Source: Sphingobacteriaceae bacterium (GTDB lineage: Bacteria; Bacteroidota; Bacteroidia; Sphingobacteriales; Sphingobacteriaceae). Taken from it: DNA of 64,000 nucleotides. A program made the position numbers and the translations under genes. The notes beneath the pieces are model-generated. The model ran no database searches, was not told the origin of the DNA, and saw only the letters and a list, made by a program, of their open reading frames with translations. Below, in pieces: positions 28,051 through 36,537 of the stretch. The stretch's first letter is position 1, and every line of letters starts with the position of its first letter. The stretch lies in the NCBI GenBank assembly GCA_017745075.1, contig JAGIAD010000009.1, forward strand, positions 88,303 to 152,302. Direction: 5' to 3'.

Positions 28051-28091
28051 AATGCGAAAATAGAATAAAAATATTTTACTAACTTAAGGCA

Positions 28092-29084
28092 ATGACTAAG
28101 GATGAAATTATAATTTATAAAAATGAAGAGGGGCTGCCGGCAATAGAAGTGGTTTTCGGCAATGATACGGTTTGGCTTACTCAACAACAGATGCAACAGC
28201 TTTTTAATAAAACTAAACAAAATATTAGTCTCCACATTAAGAATATATTTAATGAAAATGAACTGGATAAAAGTTCAACTGTCAAGAAATCCTTGACTGT
28301 TCAAAAAGAAGGCAATAGATCGGTTAGCAGAGAAATCGAATTTTATTCTTTAGATGTGATTATATCAGTTGGCTATCGGGTAAAATCGGTTGAGGGAAGA
28401 AAATTCCGTATATGGGCCAACCAAATTTTAAAAGATTATCTAATAAATGGATATGTTTTAAATCATAAAAAACTGCAAGAACAGAACCAGCAACTCATAG
28501 AATTAAAGCAGGCGATTAAGTTAATCGGTACTATTCAAAATAATCACTTGCTTAATAATGATGAGCTAAAAGGTACTTTTAAAATTCTTATAGATTATGT
28601 TTATGCTTTAGATGTTCTTGATCGTTACGACCATCAGCAGCTAGAAAATGAAGTTTCTGGACATAGGGGCGATTTTAAAATAGACTACGATTCTGCACTT
28701 GAAGCCATAGATGATTTAAGGGTAAAATTTGGAGGAAGCAAACTCTTTGGAAATGAAAAAGATCAATCATTTAAAAGTTCATTGTATACCATTTATCAAA
28801 CATTTGATGGAGAAGAGCTTTATCCGAGTATGGAAGAAAAAGCAGCCAATCTATTGTATTTCGTGGTAAAAAACCATTCATTTTCGGATGGGAATAAACG
28901 GATTGCCGCCTTTTTATTTGTTTGGTTTCTCGATAAAAATAAAATGCTCTATCGCGAAGATGGTACAAAAAGAATTGCCGATAATGCGCTGGTTGCGCTT
29001 ACCTTACTCATCGCAGAAAGTGATCCTAAAGAAAAAGAGATGATGGTTAAAGTAGTTATTAATCTGATCAACTATAAAAATTAA
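28092..29084 (+). CDS. RhuM / Fic-Doc fusion protein
   Basis: A 330-residue two-domain protein. The N-terminal virulence-RhuM domain (about residues 1-125) has the hallmark SVGYRVKSVEGRKFRIWAN. The C-terminal domain carries a Fic/Doc motif H262-S-F-S-D266-G-N-K-R270. RhuM domains resemble phage-type DNA-binding modules, and Fic/Doc domains transfer AMP or phosphate groups to proteins. The pair suggests a toxin-like effector. No antitoxin ORF is adjacent. It is squeezed between crtD (41 bp) and a convergent M28 peptidase gene (1 bp), and its base composition looks more AT-rich than its neighbours. Confidence 0.88.
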   Translation: MTKDEIIIYKNEEGLPAIEVVFGNDTVWLTQQQMQQLFNKTKQNISLHIKNIFNENELDKSSTVKKSLTVQKEGNRSVSREIEFYSLDVIISVGYRVKSVEGRKFRIWANQILKDYLINGYVLNHKKLQEQNQQLIELKQAIKLIGTIQNNHLLNNDELKGTFKILIDYVYALDVLDRYDHQQLENEVSGHRGDFKIDYDSALEAIDDLRVKFGGSKLFGNEKDQSFKSSLYTIYQTFDGEELYPSMEEKAANLLYFVVKNHSFSDGNKRIAAFLFVWFLDKNKMLYREDGTKRIADNALVALTLLIAESDPKEKEMMVKVVINLINYKN

Positions 29085-29085
29085 C

Positions 29086-30795
29086 CTACCTTAATTCCCC
29101 CAAATATACTTTGGTTTGTTTTTCGATCTCGTTAGTGGCAAATTTAATAGCTGAACCTAATTTTGTGGTTTCTGCTTTTACCGGCATTTTGTTGATGGTT
29201 GCCAGTGCATCAACATACCATTTGTACCAAACCTCTATAATGTGTTTTTCTTCACTGGCGGCTTTTCCAGCGGCAATTGCTTTTTTGCTGAGCTCAAATT
29301 CCGTTTTTAAGCGTGCCAAGGCATCTGCCTTAACCTGCGAAACAGTAGCTACAGCGGTGTTTTCATCTGCAGAAATTAATGTATAAGCTGCAGTTAAAGC
29401 GCTTATACCAACGTTTTTCATTTCCGTTGGTGAAACTTTGTCGATCCTGTCATTATCCGTATGGTAAAACACATCCGTAAAATGCCACATTAATAAGCCT
29501 GGAATTTTATGCTGTAAAAATGGGGTGTGATCGCTACCTCCTTCAAAAGGATTGTAGTTAACCGTCCACTCGGCAAATTTTCCCTGCGCTTTGCAGATGT
29601 CGAAAATGAAATCGTTAAAATAATGCGGAAAGAGGTCTTTTTCAGCTACATCACCTGCTCCCCATTCAGTATGTTTGTCAGTTCCCCTTGTCCAGATGGC
29701 AGATGGATCAGGCATCTTTTCGATCAGAAAAGAGCCTCCTGTTTTTTGGGTATTTTCACCAACCATATCCAAACTCATTCCCCATAAAATGTCTTTAGCC
29801 CGCGTAGTATCTTCTGTAATATACCTTCTGGTCGATACAATTTCATCGCCCCATAAAAACGTAAGGGTGCGTTTCGGATTGATTTTTTTAGCCTGGTATA
29901 ATTCGGCAGTTAGCCTGGCCATTTCTGCCAATGTACCTACGCCGCTGGCATTATCATTTGCCCCAGGTTCCTGCACATGAGCGCTAAAAACAAAACGTTC
30001 AGCAGGGTTTACACTGCCCCTGACGTTGGCTATAATGGTTAATTCTTCGGAGGGGTAAATCTTGGTCTGAATATTCACCTTCAATTTCGTCTCTCCCTTT
30101 AAACAAGCTGCTTTTAGTTTTTCTTTAGTAGCATAGGATAGAAGAAGCGTCCATACTTCACTATTGGCTTTCATGCTGCCGAACTGGATAGAAGTTTGAT
30201 GGACCTCAGGCTGGGTATATTTGGGCATCGAATAACCTAGAACACCAATGGCTCCGGCTTTGGTTGCAATTTGAAGTAAACGCGATGGATTATTTTCTGA
30301 AAACAGGATTTTCCCTTTTAAATCCATCTTTTCTATTTCTGCCTGAACTATTTTTTCGATGTAAACCACATTGGCCGTAACGCCACCAGCAGGAGTTGAA
30401 CCGCAATTGATTGGAATCATATTGCGGTTGGTTTTGTAAGAAATAAGCGGCTGAGCCTCGCCTATAATATCAATATTGGCATCTACAGGTTCCCAGGTAT
30501 TGTTTTTCATCGCCCTTTTTTCGATGCGATAAGTTAAAGGGGCTTCGGCTTCATTTTGTTTCTGCGCTACAAAACCTGCTTTTTTAAGGATGTCTTCTAC
30601 ATAATGGATGCTGGCATTGAAACCTGTATTGCCAGGTACACGGAAATATTTTTCTACAAAAGCCGTGGTTTCGTACGCATTTTTTTCCTGGAAGCCTGTC
30701 CTGGTCAGTTTAAAATATCCATCTGTCGGGTTTTGTGCGTAACATGCCACTCCCGCAAAAAGCAGTAGAAAAAGTATCTTCGTTTTCATGATCAT
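29086..30795 (-). CDS. Secreted M28-family zinc peptidase
   Basis: A 569-residue protein with a signal peptide ending AC-YAQ near residue 20. A protease-associated (PA)-like region precedes the M28 catalytic domain, which has SAHVQEPGANDNASGVG (His and Asp ligands), a GDE segment, SLDMVGE and the GGSDHTPF loop. It is probably an aminopeptidase working in the periplasm or outside. Two starts fit: M1 and M3 (30789), and M3 gives a cleaner signal peptide. It converges tightly with the RhuM-Fic gene. Confidence 0.9.
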   Translation of the reverse strand: MIMKTKILFLLLFAGVACYAQNPTDGYFKLTRTGFQEKNAYETTAFVEKYFRVPGNTGFNASIHYVEDILKKAGFVAQKQNEAEAPLTYRIEKRAMKNNTWEPVDANIDIIGEAQPLISYKTNRNMIPINCGSTPAGGVTANVVYIEKIVQAEIEKMDLKGKILFSENNPSRLLQIATKAGAIGVLGYSMPKYTQPEVHQTSIQFGSMKANSEVWTLLLSYATKEKLKAACLKGETKLKVNIQTKIYPSEELTIIANVRGSVNPAERFVFSAHVQEPGANDNASGVGTLAEMARLTAELYQAKKINPKRTLTFLWGDEIVSTRRYITEDTTRAKDILWGMSLDMVGENTQKTGGSFLIEKMPDPSAIWTRGTDKHTEWGAGDVAEKDLFPHYFNDFIFDICKAQGKFAEWTVNYNPFEGGSDHTPFLQHKIPGLLMWHFTDVFYHTDNDRIDKVSPTEMKNVGISALTAAYTLISADENTAVATVSQVKADALARLKTEFELSKKAIAAGKAASEEKHIIEVWYKWYVDALATINKMPVKAETTKLGSAIKFATNEIEKQTKVYLGELR

Positions 30796-30833
30796 CTATA
30801 AAAGCGAAAGATACTAAGAATATTTAAGGTTAC

Positions 30834-31292
30834 TTAGGCGTAACGTCTACCTGTTTTACGTTTTAATCCTTCATCAACCGATAACGGACCGGAGCCAACC
30901 ACCCAAAACATAATGAGCAGGAACAACACCAGCACCGAAAACCAAAGTTCCGAATTCGGTGTAGAGAAACCGGGGGCAAGGTTAATGAAAAATACGGCAA
31001 ACAGTAAGATTGGGATCTGGATAACGACCGCAAAGCGCGTAACCAGGCCCAGTGTAATCAAAATGCCGCCAACCAAATGAGCAAAGGCAACAACGTGAAT
31101 GGCTACACTGATCAGTACACCTGAAAAACCAAATACATTGTTCTGTGTGATCATATTCTGGAGTACCGATGTGTCGCTAATGAAAGAAACACCTTTTCCA
31201 AAAATAATCAGGCCAAGGATAATGCGCAGATAATCCAGCCATTTTGAGTGATGAACATCTCCCCAATGTTCAATTTTACGGATAACGTTCAT
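30834..31292 (-). CDS. DoxX-family membrane protein
   Basis: A 152-residue protein with four predicted helices and the DoxX-type pattern LRIILGLIIFGKG in the first helix and HLVGGILITLGL in the third. DoxX proteins are small membrane proteins of unclear function. The C-terminus is basic. It is 38 bp upstream of the M28 peptidase gene on the same strand and may be co-transcribed with it. Confidence 0.87.
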   Translation of the reverse strand: MNVIRKIEHWGDVHHSKWLDYLRIILGLIIFGKGVSFISDTSVLQNMITQNNVFGFSGVLISVAIHVVAFAHLVGGILITLGLVTRFAVVIQIPILLFAVFFINLAPGFSTPNSELWFSVLVLFLLIMFWVVGSGPLSVDEGLKRKTGRRYA

Positions 31293-31502
31293 AATGAACC
31301 TCCATTTTTATGTGAATGATACTTTAAGTTACGGATTTATATTTAGTTATCAAATAAGGATCTGAAAATCATTTTTTTGCCTTCTTGTAATCACAGCAAA
31401 CAATCTTATGTTTTTATTGACTAAAATTCTTAAAACTATATATCTGGGTACGAGCAACTAATGAAGATTTCGTGTGTCTCTTATGGCAGATCAATAATAT
31501 TT

Positions 31503-32402
31503 ATGATGTTGCTTAAACCTACCATTCTCATTCTTTTCATACTTTCTGCGCAGCAAGCTTTTGCTCAATCAACAGCAACTAAAAAGGCTGTTGGGCGATT
31601 GGATGAAATCTTGGAAAAAAATAAGCCTGTGGCCAAAGTTTTGCTTTTGGGTACGTTCCATTTTGCTGGCGAAAAGGTCGATGAAAATACCACTCCTGAA
31701 AACCTGAGGATAAATATGCTTGGTGATGAAAGGCAGCGCCAGATCCAGCGGCTCGCAAAAAGGCTGTCAGCATTTAGACCGACCAAAATTGCCATCGAGG
31801 TATCACCTGCAAGGGAAAAATATTACGATTCTCTCTACGCTGAATATAAGCTGGGGCATAAGTTAGTTGGTAAAGGTATTGATACTGCAGATGAGACATT
31901 CCAGTTAGGCTTTAGGTTAGCAAAGATGCTCGGTAAAGAAAAACTCTACCCCATAGATGCACAGCCCTTCCGTTTTAAGCTAAGCCCTCAGGATTCGGTT
32001 TTGACTTTTGAAAAATTCAACAATCAGCGGGATACATCTTATGCTTATTGGCAGAAAAAATATGATTCTGAAAAACGTTTTCAAGATACCCTTAAGGTTC
32101 GTTTGCCACTAAACGAATACTTACAATACTTAAACGCACCTGAGAAAAGGGCTTCAAGTATTGGAATGTGGCTCATCACAACAAAAAAAGGAGACAATCT
32201 ACATCCCATAGGAGCTGATGGTTTTATCACCCGGTATTTCAATAGGAATGTTAGGATATATTCAAATGTACAGCGTATTACCAATGGAAAGCATGAACGC
32301 ATACTTGTGATTTATGGTGCCACCCATATGTACCTGCTTAACCAAATTTTTAATGCAAGCCCAGAATATAAGGTTATCGACGTTATGAAGTACCTGAATT
32401 GA
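31503..32402 (+). CDS. Secreted DUF5694-like protein (TraB/ChaN-like)
   Basis: From ATG 31503 this is a 299-residue protein with a normal signal peptide (MMLLKPTILILFILSAQQAF). An in-frame ATG at 31461 adds 14 residues with poor signal character. The mature part has the VLLLGTFHF strand with a later SPAREKYYD segment and a C-terminal YGATHMYLLNQIF. This is the DUF5694 pattern, distantly like TraB/ChaN haem- or metal-binding folds with paired histidines. Function is unknown. It is transcribed alone. Confidence 0.8.
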   Translation: MMLLKPTILILFILSAQQAFAQSTATKKAVGRLDEILEKNKPVAKVLLLGTFHFAGEKVDENTTPENLRINMLGDERQRQIQRLAKRLSAFRPTKIAIEVSPAREKYYDSLYAEYKLGHKLVGKGIDTADETFQLGFRLAKMLGKEKLYPIDAQPFRFKLSPQDSVLTFEKFNNQRDTSYAYWQKKYDSEKRFQDTLKVRLPLNEYLQYLNAPEKRASSIGMWLITTKKGDNLHPIGADGFITRYFNRNVRIYSNVQRITNGKHERILVIYGATHMYLLNQIFNASPEYKVIDVMKYLN

Positions 32403-32499
32403 CGTCATTATCAGTGAAAATAAAAAATAGCACACCGCGGTAGAGGTAATTATATGAACTATAAGGTTTAACCGGTTGATTTAAAATTAACAAAAATTT

Positions 32500-32519
32500 A
32501 AACCATACCATTATGGTTT
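32500..32519. promoter_or_regulatory. Perfect inverted repeat before the 36-codon ORF
   Basis: AAACCATA and TATGGTTT (8-bp arms, CCAT loop) lie 47 bp before the small ORF. A near-consensus TATAAATTTTG -7-like element follows at 32524-32534. It may be an operator, or a hairpin at the end of the DUF5694 transcript. Confidence 0.5.
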
Positions 32520-32565
32520 TCGGTATAAATTTTGTATTATTGCTTAAATAGATAGGTTTTTTATC

Positions 32566-32676
32566 ATGAGCAAAGAAATACTTGAATTTTCTGTACAGGT
32601 AGATGAAAAATTTGACCTGAAATTTAACTGGCTGGATGGTTTCTGGGGTGCGGCATTTAAATTTTTTGGAAAATAG
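32566..32676 (+). CDS. Small ORF, 36 residues, unknown
   Basis: ATG 32566 opens a 36-codon frame ending in TAG. The peptide starts MSKEILEFSV and ends in an aromatic, weakly basic stretch FKFFGK, with two tryptophans. It has no signal peptide or cysteine. A 133-bp spacer with nothing recognisable separates it from rlmD. An inverted repeat and a promoter-like element lie upstream. Whether it is translated is unknown; the support is its position and its promoter-like upstream region. Confidence 0.4.
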   Translation: MSKEILEFSVQVDEKFDLKFNWLDGFWGAAFKFFGK

Positions 32677-32793
32677 TTTTTAATATCAAAAATATGCTGA
32701 ATCAGTTGTTATAGGCTGAGCGGAAAAATATTGCCTAATCTTTCTTAATTTAAACCCTCAACCTTCTACCCTCAACCTTTGTCCTCTTTTTCC

Positions 32794-32801
32794 TATCTTT
32801 G
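32794..32801 (+). promoter_or_regulatory. -7 promoter element of rlmD
   Basis: TATCTTTG fits TAnnTTTG and ends only 7 bp before the ATG at 32809. A start further upstream (TTG 32779) would put the promoter inside the gene, so the ATG is preferred and the mRNA is close to leaderless. Confidence 0.65.
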
Positions 32802-32808
32802 CAAAATA

Positions 32809-34221
32809 ATGAGTAGAAGAAAACCTGGTACGGTAACTATTGTTCCAAATGTACATATAATCGATATTGCTGAAGAAGGAAAAGGTGTTGGCAAGGCCGA
32901 CGAGTTGGTCATTTTTGTTGATAAAGCCGTTCCTGGTGATGTGGTAGATGTTCGCCTCACCAAAAAGAAAAAGAATTTTGCCGAAGCAATCATCGAGCAA
33001 TTGCACGAAAAATCTGATTTACGTACCGAGCCTTTTTGTCCTCATTTCGGAACCTGTGGCGGTTGTAAATGGCAGCACATGGGGTATGAATCCCAACTTA
33101 AATTTAAACAGAAAAATGTAGAGGCTGCTTTACAGCGCCTGGGAAAAATAGATGTATCAAACGCTGAGTCTATTCTGGGATCAGCTAAGAACCGTTATTA
33201 CCGCAACAAGCTCGAATTTACGTTCTCGAATAAGCGTTGGCTGGAAAAAACGGATGTAGAACGCGATGAGGATTTTGATATGAATGCTTTGGGTTTTCAC
33301 GTACCCTTGCGGTTTGATAAGATTTTAGATATCCAACATTGTTATCTTCAGGATGAACCTTCTAATTCGATCAGAAATGCAGTGCGTAAATATGCATTGG
33401 ATAACGGACTGTCATTTTACGATCTCCGCAACCATGAAGGTGTTTTACGTAACCTCATTATCCGTACTTCTACCACCGGCGAAGTCATGGTGGCGGTGGT
33501 ATTTGCTTATCCGGAGCAGGAACAAGTTAATGGCCTGATGGATTTTCTTAAAGCCCAGTTTCCTCAGATTACTTCACTTTTATACATCGTTAACCAAAAG
33601 AAAAACGATACGATTTTTGATCAGGAAGTGGTGGTATTTGCCGGCAGTGATCATATTTTTGAAGAAATGGATGGCATCCGCTTTAAAATTGGGGTGAAAT
33701 CTTTTTATCAGACCAATTCGGAGCAGGCCTTCGAACTATATAAAATTACGAGAGATTTTGCCGAATTTAAAGGTGACGAACTGGTATATGACTTGTACAC
33801 CGGTGCAGGAACCATTGCCAATTTTATTGCAAAAGAGGTTAAGCAGGTGGTTGGGGTAGAATATGTGCCAACTGCAATTGAAGATGCCAAGTTTAATTCT
33901 GAATTGAATGGAATCGATAACACTGTTTTTTATGCGGGTGATATGAAAGATATTCTGACTGCTGAATTTATATTGGCGCATGGTAAACCTGATGTAGTGA
34001 TTACGGATCCGCCACGTGCAGGGATGCACGCAGATGTGGTGCAGCGGTTACTGGAAATGGAATCGGAAAAAATTGTATATGTAAGTTGTAATGCAGCAAC
34101 GCAGGCACGCGATCTGGAGCTATTAAAAGAAAAATATGATGTTGCACGCATTAAGCCTGTAGATATGTTTCCGCACACACAACATGTGGAGAACGTAGTA
34201 TTGTTAAAGTTGAAATCTTAA
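32809..34221 (+). CDS. rlmD: 23S rRNA uracil-5-methyltransferase RlmD
   Basis: A 470-residue RumA-type enzyme that methylates C5 of a 23S rRNA uridine (U1939 in E. coli) with S-adenosylmethionine. It has an N-terminal TRAM-like domain, Fe-S cysteines C77, C83, C86 in CPHFGTCGGCKWQH and one more downstream. The SAM-binding motifs are DLYTGAGTIANF and TDPPRAGMH, and the catalytic cysteine is in YVSCNAAT. The start is set to ATG 32809, because the -7 promoter lies inside the longer TTG-started frame. Confidence 0.93.
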   Translation: MSRRKPGTVTIVPNVHIIDIAEEGKGVGKADELVIFVDKAVPGDVVDVRLTKKKKNFAEAIIEQLHEKSDLRTEPFCPHFGTCGGCKWQHMGYESQLKFKQKNVEAALQRLGKIDVSNAESILGSAKNRYYRNKLEFTFSNKRWLEKTDVERDEDFDMNALGFHVPLRFDKILDIQHCYLQDEPSNSIRNAVRKYALDNGLSFYDLRNHEGVLRNLIIRTSTTGEVMVAVVFAYPEQEQVNGLMDFLKAQFPQITSLLYIVNQKKNDTIFDQEVVVFAGSDHIFEEMDGIRFKIGVKSFYQTNSEQAFELYKITRDFAEFKGDELVYDLYTGAGTIANFIAKEVKQVVGVEYVPTAIEDAKFNSELNGIDNTVFYAGDMKDILTAEFILAHGKPDVVITDPPRAGMHADVVQRLLEMESEKIVYVSCNAATQARDLELLKEKYDVARIKPVDMFPHTQHVENVVLLKLKS

Positions 34222-34287
34222 ATATAATATGGAAGAAGGATGAGGGAACTTTAAAACGTTTCAACATTTAACTTTCAATAATTAAAT

Positions 34288-34701
34288 ATGGATAGAGAAG
34301 AGTTATTAAACCCATCACCAGAAGACAACGGAGAACCGCAGAAGAAACGGGAAAGTCCGCTGGTGAGTTTAGAAAAAGACCTGGAATTTTACGCAGATGC
34401 AATTAAGGAAGTTGCCATCGAAATCATGGTTGAAGGCATTTCAGCTTATCCGATTTTTATTGCACACCAGCACGAAGTAAATATTGGCGAACTCATTTTA
34501 AATAAAGAAGAACTCAATACCGATTGGACTATACAGGCTTCTACTTTAGAGGAATTTGTAGAAAAAGGAATCATCAAAAAAGAGAAGAAAGAACCATTTT
34601 TAAAGGTTTATAAAAAACCTGAAGATTTTATGTGCGTGTTCGTAATTGTTCCCGAAGGCGCTAACTTTATTTACTATCCTTATAAAAAAGGTAGAAGATA
34701 G
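34288..34701 (+). CDS. Conserved protein of unknown function
   Basis: A 137-residue, acidic-then-basic, soluble protein. The middle has EIMVEGISAYPIFIAHQHEV, and the C-terminus is beta-rich with FMCVFVIVPEGANFIYYPY and ends KKGRR. I do not recognise a family beyond its Bacteroidota look. It follows rlmD by 66 bp and could be co-transcribed with it. No signal peptide. Confidence 0.75.
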   Translation: MDREELLNPSPEDNGEPQKKRESPLVSLEKDLEFYADAIKEVAIEIMVEGISAYPIFIAHQHEVNIGELILNKEELNTDWTIQASTLEEFVEKGIIKKEKKEPFLKVYKKPEDFMCVFVIVPEGANFIYYPYKKGRR

Positions 34702-34802
34702 ATTTTTATACTGAAATCCGCTAGCTTTAGCCAGAGTCTGTTTGTATAAGGAATTACCATCCGTGTAATCCCCAAATCAGCAAAATCCTTTTATAAAAAC
34801 AA

Positions 34803-34828
34803 CGCCGTTTTGCATCCACAAAACGGCG
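34803..34828 (-). terminator. Intrinsic terminator of the head-GIN gene
   Basis: A perfect 10-bp stem CGCCGTTTTG/CAAAACGGCG with a 6-base loop, followed on the minus strand by a T-rich run, lies 25 bp after the stop of the minus-strand gene. Confidence 0.85.
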
Positions 34829-34853
34829 AGCTATTATTAACTAAACTAAACTT

Positions 34854-35558
34854 TTAATTTACGTGGTGAACATCTCCGCTCTTAGAGCTTGATGTCTTTT
34901 TAAGTGATGCATTTCCTTTGTAGTTTACATCACCGCCACCGCTTGCTGCTGCTTCCAGTCCTTTATTTACGTATATATTTACATCAGAACCACCAGAAGC
35001 CTGCACTTTTGCATATTCGGCAATCAATCCATAAGCATCAATATCACTGCCACCGCTTGATTGAATGGTCATATTTTCAACTTTGCCTTTTAAATCCAAA
35101 TCGCTGCCTCCGCTCGATTGGATGGTTAAATCATTACAGGTCAATGTTAATTTTAAGTCGGAACCGCCAGAAGAACGGATGGCAAGCTTATCGGTTTTGA
35201 TCTGGTTTTGGGTAAAAACGTCCGATCCGCCAGATGCCGCAAGTGCATTTAATGTTTTGAAATTTACATAAGCTTTAATCACGCGGTTTTTAAAGATACC
35301 GCTCCATTTGATACCATCTTTGAATTTGATGTTCACATTATCGCCATTTTGCTCAACAATAATATCTTTCAAGGTTTCTGCATCTGATTTTATACTCACC
35401 GCTTCACTATTGCCCTGAGTGAGGTATAAATCTATTCCACTGCTTACTCCAATACTGCTGAAATTTTTTACCGGGAAATTTTTTGTTTCCTGTGCTTTGG
35501 TCATATAGCTGGTTACCACTATAAATAAAAGAAGGGATGATTTAATAAGGGTTTTCAT
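34854..35558 (-). CDS. Head-GIN-domain secreted protein (DUF2807)
   Basis: A 234-residue protein with a signal peptide (residues 1-22, cleavage after TKA) and a body of repeated SSGGSD units (four between residues 115 and 190) that would form a beta-helix. The start NFSSIGVSSGIDLYLTQG is the head-GIN/DUF2807 signature, once described as an auto-transporter-like adhesin domain. It is likely on the cell surface or in the periplasm; function is unproven. It is monocistronic with a strong terminator. Confidence 0.9.
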   Translation of the reverse strand: MKTLIKSSLLLFIVVTSYMTKAQETKNFPVKNFSSIGVSSGIDLYLTQGNSEAVSIKSDAETLKDIIVEQNGDNVNIKFKDGIKWSGIFKNRVIKAYVNFKTLNALAASGGSDVFTQNQIKTDKLAIRSSGGSDLKLTLTCNDLTIQSSGGSDLDLKGKVENMTIQSSGGSDIDAYGLIAEYAKVQASGGSDVNIYVNKGLEAAASGGGDVNYKGNASLKKTSSSKSGDVHHVN

Positions 35559-35754
35559 AATTGTATTTCGTTAAATGATTCTGAAGCTATCATCTCACGA
35601 ATATTTGCGGAATGATGTTTCATTGATTTTTGTGTTTTGGTTATTCATTAGACGCATCTCTTATAGAAACGTTGCAAGCAATCGAAATTATTTTTCAAAT
35701 AGTTTGAATTTCAGCCTTAAAATCGTTCTTTTTGTATTCAATCCTTTTTATAAA

Positions 35755-36261
35755 ATGGCATCGCAATTACTTATTCTTAACAAGAAACAGATTCAGCAGA
35801 AAATAGACCGCATCGCTTATCAGATTTTGGAAGATAACCTGAATGAGAAAGAAATTGTATTGGCCGGTATCTGGGATCGCGGCTATAAACTGGCGTTAAG
35901 ATTAGAAAAGGTACTTAAAAAAATCTCTGGCTTTAAATTAACCATGCTACGCATCGATCTGCAAAAAGAAAGCAGCAAATTGGTTGCCTCAACTGATCTG
36001 GATGAAAGCCACTGGAAAAATAAAGTAATCATCATTGTTGATGATGTATTGAACAGCGGTAAGACTTTGGCCTATGGTTTGGGCGTTTTCTTAAATACCC
36101 CGCACAAAAAAATCCGTACAGTGGTACTGGTAGACCGCAGCCACAAGATTTTCCCCATCGCAACAGATTTTGTTGGTCTTGAACTGGCAACTATTTTAAA
36201 AGAACATGTAGATGTGGTGATGGATGTGGAAGGTGAAGAAGACCGGGTTTATTTGAGTTAG
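35755..36261 (+). CDS. Phosphoribosyltransferase-family protein
   Basis: A 168-residue type I PRTase, starting at ATG 35755; upstream in-frame sequence back to 35575 lacks family features. The PRPP-binding motif is V91-IIIVDDVLNSGKT104, and GIWDRGYKLA supplies the PPi loop. It most resembles PyrR/uracil or hypoxanthine PRTases that convert a nucleobase and PRPP to a nucleotide, or regulate pyrimidine genes. Which base it uses cannot be told. The neighbour on the minus strand is divergent. Confidence 0.82.
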   Translation: MASQLLILNKKQIQQKIDRIAYQILEDNLNEKEIVLAGIWDRGYKLALRLEKVLKKISGFKLTMLRIDLQKESSKLVASTDLDESHWKNKVIIIVDDVLNSGKTLAYGLGVFLNTPHKKIRTVVLVDRSHKIFPIATDFVGLELATILKEHVDVVMDVEGEEDRVYLS

Positions 36262-36317
36262 TGGGATGTGAGAGGAGAGAGAAGAATTATCTTTTACTGA
36301 AAACAACCTTTCTGGTA

Positions 36318-36360
36318 ATTCGTCATTTCGAGCGGAGTACAACGCAGCCGAGAACCACGA
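36318..36360. repeat. Short interspersed repeat, CGTCATTTCGAG type
   Basis: The stretch CGTCATTTCGAGCGGAG with following ACGCAGCCGAGAACC resembles, on the opposite strand, 9655-9692. It sits between the PRTase gene and the RAYT island. Small ORFs here are repeat-derived. Confidence 0.4.
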
Positions 36361-36405
36361 AGTGCTCAGCGAAGCTAAATCTGTTGTGTATAGACCGCAA
36401 TATCG

Positions 36406-36523
36406 TCCTCGTTTGTAACGAGGATGCCCGAGAACAGCGATTTTATCGCTGATTAAGCATTGTTTAAGAATTTATGCCACATTACAAATGTGAATCCCGC
36501 TGGGTCCTCGTTACAAACGAGGG
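36406..36523 (+). repeat. RAYT-flanking hairpin unit, copy 1
   Basis: A 118-bp unit of four hairpins. The end hairpins are TCCTCGTT-TGT-AACGAGGA (36406-36424) and CCTCGTT-ACA-AACGAGG (36506-36522), reverse complements of each other. The inner ones are CAGCGAT-TTT-ATCGCTG and CACATT-ACA-AATGTG. It ends 14 bp from the RAYT stop codon and is matched by 37195-37313. Confidence 0.9.
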
Positions 36524-36537
36524 CCATGATTTATCTT

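Noticed and set aside
35575..35754. N-terminal extension of the PRTase frame
   Set aside because: The first 60 residues lack family similarity, and the ATG at 35755 starts a normal-length PRTase.
36261..36452. 63-residue ORF downstream of the PRTase
   Set aside because: It reads through REP-like repeats and into copy 1 of the RAYT-flanking unit.
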